Shown piece by piece: positions 1 to 4,506 of a stretch of 6,606 nucleotides of DNA. The stretch covers positions 1 through 6,606 of the forward strand of contig LSIG01000168.1 in the NCBI GenBank assembly GCA_001556125.1. Direction: 5' to 3'. A program made the translations under genes and the position numbers. The DNA is from Rhizobiales bacterium CCH10-E5. GTDB taxonomy: Bacteria; Pseudomonadota; Alphaproteobacteria; Rhizobiales; Beijerinckiaceae. Position 1 is the first letter of the stretch, and each line of letters begins with the position of its first letter. The notes under the pieces are model-generated. The model made no database searches. It had not been told where the DNA came from and saw nothing but the letters and a program-made list of their open reading frames with translations.

Positions 1-475
1 GGCTGAGCCAGTCGCCCTTGGGCTGCAGTGGAGCGACGCCGCGCCGGCCGAACATGATCCAGTTGTCCTGCTCCAGCACCGGCTCGTCGCGCTGGTTCAG
101 CAGTTCGAGCTTGAAGCGGACGAGGCCCATCGCCGGACGAGAGCGCGAGGGCTTGATCTCGGCGACGGTGCGGCGCCCGTGCAGGACGTCGCCCGGCTGG
201 ACCGGGCGCAGCCATTTCACCTCCTCGATGCCGGGCGCGCCCATCCCTGAGGAGTTCAGCAGGAAGCTCTGCGCCATCAGCCGCATCAGCAGCGAGCAGC
301 TGTGCCAGCCCGAGGCGATCAGCGTACCGACGAAGCTCGCCTTCGCCTTTTCGGGGTCGACATGGAAGTCCTGCGCGTCGAAGCGCGAGGCGAAGGCGAC
401 GATGTCCCCTTCCGAGACGGCGAGGCTGCCCATCGGCACCGTCTCGCCGACAATGAAATCCTCGAAATACAGCAT
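1..475 (-). CDS. MaoC family (R)-hydratase/dehydratase, C-terminal end cut by the window edge
   Basis: About 158 codons are visible, starting MLYFEDFIVGE, a usual opening for single-domain MaoC proteins. The family adopts a hot-dog fold and typically hydrates or dehydrates enoyl-CoA-type thioesters in the cytoplasm; the exact substrate cannot be read here. The catalytic signature is present in a variant form: residues 33-38 read DAQDFH, giving the Asp33...His38 pair of the D-x-N-P-x-H hydratase motif with Asn-Pro replaced by Gln-Asp. The following segment (IASGWHSCSLLMRL, about 53-66) is the expected second half of the motif. Single-domain members are about 150-160 residues, so only a few C-terminal residues are probably missing. 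The start lies 13 bases after the ychF stop on the same strand, so co-transcription is likely. The Shine-Dalgarno sequence is weak. The family call is secure; the function is generic. Confidence 0.88.
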   Translation of the reverse strand, partial: MLYFEDFIVGETVPMGSLAVSEGDIVAFASRFDAQDFHVDPEKAKASFVGTLIASGWHSCSLLMRLMAQSFLLNSSGMGAPGIEEVKWLRPVQPGDVLHGRRTVAEIKPSRSRPAMGLVRFKLELLNQRDEPVLEQDNWIMFGRRGVAPLQPKGDWLS

Positions 476-488
476 CGCCGCCGGCGGC

Positions 489-1586
489 TCAGTTGGCAAA
501 GCGGAAATGCAGCACGTCGCCGTCGGCGACGACGTATTCCTTGCCTTCGAGCCGGAACTTGCCGGCCTCGCGCGCGCCGCTCTCGCCCTTGTGGGCGATG
601 TAGTCGTCATAGGCGATCGTCTCGGCGCGAATGTAGCCCTTTTCGAAATCGCTGTGGATCACACCGGCGGCGGCGGGGCCCTTGGTACCCTTCTCGATCG
701 TCCAAGCACGGGCCTCCTTCGGTCCAACCGTGAAATAGGTCACGAGGTGGAGGAGCGCGTAGCCGGCGCGGATGACGCGGTTGAGGCCGGGCTCCTCCAG
801 GCCGACGGCCTCGAGATAGTCCTTCTGGTCGGCGGCCGGCAGGACGGCGATCTCGCTCTCGATCTTGGCGGAAACGACGACGGCGACCGCGTTTTCCTCG
901 GCGGCGCGGGTCTTCACGGCCTCGGAGAAGGCATTGCCCTTGTCGGCGCTCGCCTCCTCGACATTGCAGACATAGAGCACGGGCTTGGAGGAGAGCAGGC
1001 CGAGCATCTCGAAGGCCTTGCGCTCCTCGGGCGCAACCTGGACGAGGCGGGCGGGCTGGCCGTCGCGCAGCAGCACGAGGCAGCGGTTCATCAGCTCGGC
1101 GAGTTCCTTGGCCTCCTTGTCGCCGGTCTTGGCCTTCTTCTCCAGCGGCAGGACGCGCTTCTCGAGGCTTTCGAGATCGGCCAGCATCAGCTCGGTCTCG
1201 ATGATCTCGATGTCGTTGATCGGCGCGACTTTGCCCTCGACATGGGTGATGTCGCCATCCTCGAAGCAGCGCACGACATGGGCGATGGCGTCGCATTCGC
1301 GGATGTTGGCGAGGAACTGGTTGCCGAGGCCTTCGCCCTTCGAGGCGCCCCGGACGAGGCCGGCGATGTCGACGAAGGTCAGCCGCGTCGGGATGATCTC
1401 CTTGGAGCCAGCGATGGCGGCGAGCTTCTCCAGCCGGGGATCAGGCACCGCGACGTCGCCGACATTGGGCTCGATCGTGCAGAACGGGTAATTCGCCGCC
1501 TGGGCGGCCGCCGTCTGCGTCAGCGCGTTGAAGAGGGTCGACTTGCCGACATTCGGCAGGCCGACGATACCGCATTTGAAACCCAT
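489..1586 (-). CDS. ychF: Redox-regulated ATPase YchF (Obg-family P-loop protein)
   Basis: The protein has 365 residues, the normal length for bacterial YchF/OLA1. It is a cytoplasmic ribosome-associated P-loop NTPase that prefers ATP to GTP and is linked to translation and oxidative-stress responses. Visible motifs are G1 GLPNVGKS (9-16), G3 DIAG (73-76) followed by the Obg-type segment LVRGASKGEGLGNQFL (77-92), and a G4 position reading NVEE (208-211) instead of NKxD, the YchF hallmark associated with ATP use. A charged helical insert lies at about 130-200. The C-terminal TGS-like domain is at about 282-364 (starting YFTVGPKEARAW). The first ATG (1584-1586) lies directly before MGFKCGIVGLPNVGKS, the typical YchF N-terminus. 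It sits 9 bases after the toxin stop and 13 bases before the MaoC start, so it is embedded in a minus-strand run. The Shine-Dalgarno sequence is poor (GAAAGA), and no clear promoter of its own was found in the end of the toxin gene. Confidence 0.97.
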   Translation of the reverse strand: MGFKCGIVGLPNVGKSTLFNALTQTAAAQAANYPFCTIEPNVGDVAVPDPRLEKLAAIAGSKEIIPTRLTFVDIAGLVRGASKGEGLGNQFLANIRECDAIAHVVRCFEDGDITHVEGKVAPINDIEIIETELMLADLESLEKRVLPLEKKAKTGDKEAKELAELMNRCLVLLRDGQPARLVQVAPEERKAFEMLGLLSSKPVLYVCNVEEASADKGNAFSEAVKTRAAEENAVAVVVSAKIESEIAVLPAADQKDYLEAVGLEEPGLNRVIRAGYALLHLVTYFTVGPKEARAWTIEKGTKGPAAAGVIHSDFEKGYIRAETIAYDDYIAHKGESGAREAGKFRLEGKEYVVADGDVLHFRFAN

Positions 1587-1595
1587 GGTGGTCTT

Positions 1596-2042
1596 TCAGT
1601 CTCGGAGCATGAAGTCGCCGGGGAGGGCGATGAACGGATTGACGATGGTGATGCCGTTTACGACGTGACCGTGCCGCATGTCTTCACTGAGAAAGTGGGA
1701 ACACCCCAAATTCTGCGCAGCGGCCAGTAGCACGCAATCGAACCATTGATAGCCTGCTTCCTCGCGGATCTGCCAGGCGTCCGTCAGCGTCTCGTAATCG
1801 ATCGGCGTGTCGCCCCAGATCCTCAGGCCTTCGGCGTCGGCTCTCACGGTTTCCACAGCGAGATGCGGAAGTTTACGAAGCGCGACGTGACAGAATTCGT
1901 TGATGACCTGCAGGTTGATCACCGGCGGCGTCGTCTCGATCAGCGCGTTCAGCCAGATTTTCGCGCGCTCCTGCTTCTGCTTCGCGCCCGGATCCCGGCT
2001 GTAGATCAGCACGTTCGTGTCGAGAAAGAAGGTGCTCGTCAT
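1596..2042 (-). CDS. vapC: PIN-domain toxin, VapC-like (COG5573-type) ribonuclease
   Basis: The protein has 148 residues and a complete PIN-domain layout. VapC toxins are Mg-dependent endoribonucleases that cut specific RNAs (often tRNA or rRNA) when their antitoxin is lost. The acidic residues are in place: Asp8 in FFLDTNVLIY, Glu49 in VINEFCHV, Asp102 in YQWFDCVLLAAA, and Glu120/Asp121 in LSEDMRHG. The ending ITIVNPF is common in this subgroup. The start is ATG 2040-2042, because the DTN motif should lie within the first ten residues; an upstream in-frame ATG at 2147 would add 35 residues that are only antitoxin sequence in another frame. The cognate antitoxin overlaps its 5' half. GC content is lower than in neighbours: hand counts give 33/60 for 1681-1740 and 30/60 for 1861-1920, against 43/60 for 901-960 in ychF. 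This fits a horizontally acquired module. The target RNA is unknown. Confidence 0.9.
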   Translation of the reverse strand: MTSTFFLDTNVLIYSRDPGAKQKQERAKIWLNALIETTPPVINLQVINEFCHVALRKLPHLAVETVRADAEGLRIWGDTPIDYETLTDAWQIREEAGYQWFDCVLLAAAQNLGCSHFLSEDMRHGHVVNGITIVNPFIALPGDFMLRD

Positions 2043-2262
2043 ACAACTCGGTCCGGGAGGGGAGTTTGCCGTTTTCGTCCGACAGCGGAAGAGGAGGCCC
2101 GGCGAGGAACCTGTCGAGCGCTTCGCGCTGGCTGATCGTCCGGCCAACGCGCCGTTCGAGGAGTTCGGTCACGAATTTGGACATGCTCTTGCCCTCCCGC
2201 GCCGCTGCCACGCGCAGGCGCGACAGCGTCTCGTCAGGAAGTGTCACCGTCAAATTCTTCAT
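1873..2262 (-). CDS. Ribbon-helix-helix (CopG-like) antitoxin, partner of the PIN toxin
   Basis: The first 40 residues form a clear ribbon-helix-helix DNA-binding domain: beta strand NLTVTL (3-8), helix from about 10 to 22, turn around EGKS (23-26), and second helix to about 38 (SKFVTELLER). Such antitoxins dimerise, bind their own promoter, and neutralise the toxin with their C-terminal part, here probably about 42-78 (ending SRTELYDEHLL). The start ATG 2260-2262 has GAGG about 10 bases upstream; the other nearby ATG meets a stop at once. The toxin ATG begins inside codon 74 (Tyr). Family members usually end near this point, but this frame has no stop and runs on for about 55 codons to 1873, overlapping the toxin by 170 bases. 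The tail looks like an out-of-frame reading of the toxin (rich in Arg, Ala, Glu and Asp) rather than a domain. I am sure of the antitoxin role and less sure that the long tail matters. Confidence 0.82.
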   Translation of the reverse strand: MKNLTVTLPDETLSRLRVAAAREGKSMSKFVTELLERRVGRTISQREALDRFLAGPPLPLSDENGKLPSRTELYDEHLLSRHERADLQPGSGREAEAGARENLAERADRDDAAGDQPAGHQRILSRRAS

Positions 2263-2286
2263 CTCATACCAACCTCGCTGCAGACC

Positions 2287-2315
2287 AACATCGTGTTTCC
2301 GTGTTTTCGTGTCAA
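2287..2315 (-). promoter_or_regulatory. Predicted antitoxin-toxin promoter with tandem 8-bp operator-like repeats
   Basis: On the minus strand a perfect -35 hexamer TTGACA (2310-2315) is followed by a 17-base spacer and a weak -10 GATGTT (2287-2292), leaving a leader of about 18 bases before the antitoxin ATG. The -35 and spacer coincide with three tandem 8-mers, on the minus strand TTGACACG, AAAACACG and GAAACACG (2292-2315), sharing the core ACACG. Ribbon-helix-helix repressors commonly bind short repeated boxes, MetJ on 8-bp met boxes being the classic case. Autoregulation by the antitoxin is an inference. Confidence 0.5.
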
Positions 2316-2417
2316 CGATCCGCCCTATGGTCGGTCACGCGAACGTGCGTGGCAAGCGTCATGGCTAGAGCGCACGACTTGCGCGGCGATGTCTGCCCCA
2401 GCAACGGACCACTCCCC

Positions 2418-3014
2418 ATGCGCGTTTTCACCACCGCCTGCCTCATCCTCGGCCTGACCGTCGCGGCCGCCGCCCAGTCGCCGACGACGCGCATTCGCGG
2501 CGAGGTCGAGAGCGCCGATGGCAATACGATGATGATCAAGACCGTCGATGGCGCGGCGGCGAAGGTCGCGCTGGCGCCCGGCTATTCGGTCGGCGGCGTG
2601 GTCAAGGCGACGACGGCCGACATCAGGAAGGGCGGCTTCGTCGGTGTCGGTGCGCGGCCGCAGCCGGACGGTTCGCTGCTGGCGGTGCAGGTCTTCATCT
2701 TCCCCGAGGCGATGCGTGGCACGGGCGAGGGACACCGCCCCTGGGGCGTACTGCCGGATTCGACCATGACGAACGCGACCGTCGCTGAAACCGTCTCGCG
2801 CGTGGATGGCGCCGGTATCGTGCTAAGCTATCCGGGCGGCGAGCAGAGGGTGACCATCCCGGCCGATGCCAACATCATCATGGCCGCGCCGGCCGACGTC
2901 TCGGAGCTGAAGGCGGGCGCGCAGGTGGCGATGACGGCGACCAGGCAGGCCGATGGCAGCTTCAGCGCCAGCCGCGTGACGCTCGCCAAGCCCGGCGCGC
3001 AACTGCCCTACTGA
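2418..3014 (+). CDS. Exported DUF5666-like protein with two OB-type beta repeats
   Basis: The protein has 198 residues and the only plus-strand coding in the window. The N-terminus MRVFTTACLILGLTVAAAAQS is a signal peptide with likely cleavage near residue 19 or 20, so the product is periplasmic or secreted. The signal peptide decides the start at ATG 2418-2420; upstream in-frame starts would bury it. The mature part holds two similar all-beta segments: about 25-95 (IRGEVESADGNTMMIKTVDG...) and about 118-192 (VAETVSRVDGAGIVLSYPGGE...). These resemble DUF5666 repeats, where IxGxVxxVDGxxxxVxxxDG is usual. Between them a linker contains FPEAMRGTGEGHRPW (95-109) and STMTNATV. I remember this linker from similar rhizobial proteins that databases often label 'metal ABC transporter permease', although no membrane segments follow the signal peptide. 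No catalytic or metal-binding motif is visible and the function is unknown. Its stop is 6 bases from the convergent pth stop, and no plus-strand promoter was obvious in 2263-2417. Confidence 0.82.
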   Translation: MRVFTTACLILGLTVAAAAQSPTTRIRGEVESADGNTMMIKTVDGAAAKVALAPGYSVGGVVKATTADIRKGGFVGVGARPQPDGSLLAVQVFIFPEAMRGTGEGHRPWGVLPDSTMTNATVAETVSRVDGAGIVLSYPGGEQRVTIPADANIIMAAPADVSELKAGAQVAMTATRQADGSFSASRVTLAKPGAQLPY

Positions 3015-3020
3015 ACGGCC

Positions 3021-3635
3021 TCAGTCGCCGGACTTTTCGCCGAGGCGCTTTACCGCGCCGTGGCCGCGCGCCTCCATGAAGAGGTGCACCTTATTCTGGA
3101 AGCCAGCATCGTCGTGCTTCGCCAGCAGCTCGGCATTGTCGGCGCAGGCCGTGCAGAGATCCTCGACCCAGGGGCCTTCCGCCTTGCCGAAATCGTTCAG
3201 CACATAGGCGTGCACGAGTTCCTTCAGGCCTGGATGGCCGATGCCCATGCGGACCCGGCGGTACTCGTTGCCGATGACGGCCGTGGTCGAGCGCAGGCCG
3301 TTATGGCCGGCATTGCCGCCGCCGAGCTTCACCCGCAGCTTGGCGGGGGCGAGGTCGAGTTCGTCATGGAAGACGATGATGTCGGCCGGCGCGACCTTGA
3401 AGAAGCGTGCGGCCTCGCCAATCGCCCGGCCGGATTCGTTCATATAGGTCTGCGGCTTGAGCAGGACGATTTTCTCGGTCCCGATCGTCGCCTCGCAGGC
3501 CTCGGCCTGGAAGCGGCCGCGCCAGGGCGAGGCACGATGCGTGCGCGCGATGGCGTCCAGTGCCATGAAGCCGATATTGTGCCGGTTGCGGGCATAGCGC
3601 GCGCCGGGATTTCCGAGCCCTGCGAAGATCAGCAT
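3021..3635 (-). CDS. pth: Peptidyl-tRNA hydrolase
   Basis: The protein has 204 residues; bacterial Pth is usually about 190-205. It cleaves the ester bond of peptidyl-tRNA released early from ribosomes and recycles tRNA in the cytoplasm. The family residues are all present: Asn9 in GLGNPG, catalytic His19 in RHNIGF, Asn66 in QTYMNESG, Asp91 in HDELDL, Lys103 before [10 protein letters not shown], and Asn112 within it. The C-terminus (about 186-204) is a short Lys/Arg/Glu-rich tail. ATG 3633-3635 puts [11 protein letters not shown] at the N-terminus as expected, with GAGGGA about 11 bases upstream. It lies 96 bases after rplY on the same strand, with a terminator-like hairpin between, so expression is probably by partial read-through from rplY or from a promoter I could not identify. 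It ends 6 bases from the convergent exported-protein gene. Confidence 0.97.
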   Translation of the reverse strand: MLIFAGLGNPGARYARNRHNIGFMALDAIARTHRASPWRGRFQAEACEATIGTEKIVLLKPQTYMNESGRAIGEAARFFKVAPADIIVFHDELDLAPAKLRVKLGGGNAGHNGLRSTTAVIGNEYRRVRMGIGHPGLKELVHAYVLNDFGKAEGPWVEDLCTACADNAELLAKHDDAGFQNKVHLFMEARGHGAVKRLGEKSGD

Positions 3636-3660
3636 GACGATCGTCGTCCCTCACGGCAAA

Positions 3661-3682
3661 ACGGCCGGGAAATCCCGGCCGT
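3661..3682 (-). terminator. Intrinsic terminator or attenuator between rplY and pth
   Basis: On the minus strand ACGGCCGGG, loop ATTT, CCCGGCCGT forms a perfect 9-bp GC-rich stem with a 4-base loop, followed at once by TTTG (3657-3660). It starts about 49 bases after the rplY stop and ends about 25 bases before the pth ATG. The short T-run suggests incomplete termination, so it may set the L25:Pth ratio instead of ending the transcript. Confidence 0.68.
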
Positions 3683-3707
3683 CCGCTTGGTTCTTCGTGG
3701 TGCGGCC

Positions 3708-3742
3708 GAAAGCCTGATCAGGCTTTCTTGATCAGGCTTTCT
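3708..3742. repeat. 14-bp tandem duplication and overlapping 20-bp palindrome at the rplY 3' end
   Basis: On the plus strand TGATCAGGCTTTCT occurs twice with no gap (3715-3728 and 3729-3742). The copy nearer the coding region contains the rplY stop codon. The outer copy overlaps a perfect 20-bp palindrome, GAAAGCCTGATCAGGCTTTC (3708-3727), which in RNA can fold as an 8-bp stem with loop GATC. The pattern suggests a slippage duplication that built a short 3' hairpin before the stronger terminator at 3661-3682. Confidence 0.85.
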
Positions 3743-4355
3743 TGGCCTCGGCGGCCGGAGCTTCGGCCTCAGCAGCCTCGTCGGCCTCCTCGACCATCGG
3801 CGGAACGATGGTGACGATGGTGGCGTCCGAGCCGACCGTGAGCTTGGCGCCCTTCGGCAGCTTGATGACGCTGGCCTCGAGGGCGTCGCCGATCTCGAGA
3901 CCGGCCACCGAGACCTCGAAGGCCTCCGGGATGTGCTCCGGCTCGACCGTGATCTCGAGCGAATGCTCGACGATCTGCACGAGGCCGCCGTTCTTCACGC
4001 CCGGGCTGGCATCCTGGCCGACGACATGGATCGGAACCTCGACCGTCACCGTCTGCCCTGCGGCGACGCGCAGGAAGTCGACATGGATCGGGAAGTCCTT
4101 GACCGGGTCGAGCTGGTAGTCGCGCGGGATCACGCGCTGCTTCTTGCCGTCGACGCTGATCTCGAACAGGGTGGTCAGGAAGTGGCCGCCATAGATCAGG
4201 AGGCGGGTCTTGTTGGCGTCGAGCGCGATGGCTTCGGGAGCGGCGCCACCACCATAGATGACGGCGGGTGTCTGGCCTTGACGACGAACTGCACGGGCGG
4301 CCCCCTTGCCGACCTGTGCGCGCGCCGAAGCCTCGATTTGCTTCACGGCGGTCAT
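3732..4355 (-). CDS. rplY: 50S ribosomal protein L25, long general stress protein Ctc form
   Basis: The protein has 207 residues: an N-terminal L25 5S-rRNA-binding beta domain (about 5-93, including RAVRRQGQTPAVIYGGG) plus the C-terminal TL5/Ctc beta domain (about 100-190, including GVKNGGLVQIVEHSLEI and LPKGAKLTV). L25/Ctc binds 5S rRNA in the central protuberance of the large subunit; the long form is usual outside enterobacteria. The last 20 or so residues are an Ala/Glu/Lys-rich flexible tail, also common in alphaproteobacteria. The start ATG 4353-4355 has AAGGA (minus strand, 4365-4369) 9 bases upstream. A predicted promoter and leader hairpin lie before it and pth follows on the same strand. 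The stop codon lies within a 14-bp tandem duplication, which does not alter the protein. Confidence 0.96.
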   Translation of the reverse strand: MTAVKQIEASARAQVGKGAARAVRRQGQTPAVIYGGGAAPEAIALDANKTRLLIYGGHFLTTLFEISVDGKKQRVIPRDYQLDPVKDFPIHVDFLRVAAGQTVTVEVPIHVVGQDASPGVKNGGLVQIVEHSLEITVEPEHIPEAFEVSVAGLEIGDALEASVIKLPKGAKLTVGSDATIVTIVPPMVEEADEAAEAEAPAAEAKKA

Positions 4356-4382
4356 GGTTTTGAATCCTTGCTTGAAAAGACA

Positions 4383-4402
4383 AGGCCGCCAGCAGGCGGC
4401 CT
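4383..4402 (-). promoter_or_regulatory. Terminator-like hairpin in the rplY leader (or terminator of the upstream c-di-GMP gene)
   Basis: On the minus strand AGGCCGCC, loop TGCT, GGCGGCCT forms a perfect 8-bp stem followed by the T-rich TGTCTTTTC. It lies 27 bases before the rplY ATG and about 105 bases after the GGDEF-EAL stop. A strong Shine-Dalgarno-like AAGGAGG (4400-4406) overlaps the 5' arm, apart from the real rplY ribosome site. If the promoter at 4454-4482 is real, the hairpin is inside the rplY leader and could attenuate it; otherwise it simply ends the upstream gene. Confidence 0.55.
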
Positions 4403-4453
4403 CCTTGCGGTTCGCGCCCGTGCCTCCAAGGGTGTCAGTCGAGCGCTGGCAGG

Positions 4454-4482
4454 CTCATAGGCGAAAAGCGCCGCGATCTCAA
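4454..4482 (-). promoter_or_regulatory. Predicted sigma70-type promoter for rplY
   Basis: On the minus strand TTGAGA (4477-4482, preceded by C as in the alphaproteobacterial CTTGAC-type box) is separated by exactly 17 bases from TATGAG (4454-4459). Transcription would start near 4447, giving a leader of about 90 bases that contains the hairpin at 4383-4402. The site lies in the gap between the GGDEF-EAL stop and rplY, where a promoter is expected. Confidence 0.5.
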
Positions 4483-4506
4483 GCCCGTTCGGCGCAGGCC
4501 GGACGC

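Noticed and set aside
18..1730. Plus-strand open frame of 570 codons
   Set aside because: It lies opposite MaoC, ychF and part of vapC, all of which have family motifs. GC-rich antisense frames often stay open, and the translation has no recognisable domain and long Asp/Gly/Leu-rich stretches.
1596..2147. Longer PIN-toxin start at 2147
   Set aside because: The extra 35 residues are another frame of the antitoxin, and PIN proteins place the DTN motif near the N-terminus, which fits ATG 2040-2042.
2336..2351. CACGC-6-GCGTG inverted repeat in the divergent intergenic region
   Set aside because: Five-bp arms in GC-rich DNA are expected by chance, and no promoter boxes flank it.
1587..2417. Search for transposase remnants, attachment sites or flanking repeats around the toxin-antitoxin genes
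   Set aside because: I saw no integrase or transposase fragment, terminal inverted repeat or target duplication by eye, so no mobile element is called.
3010..3025. ACTGA...TCAGT inverted repeat spanning both convergent stop codons
   Set aside because: The stem is only 5 bp with no T-run on either strand, too weak to call a bidirectional terminator.
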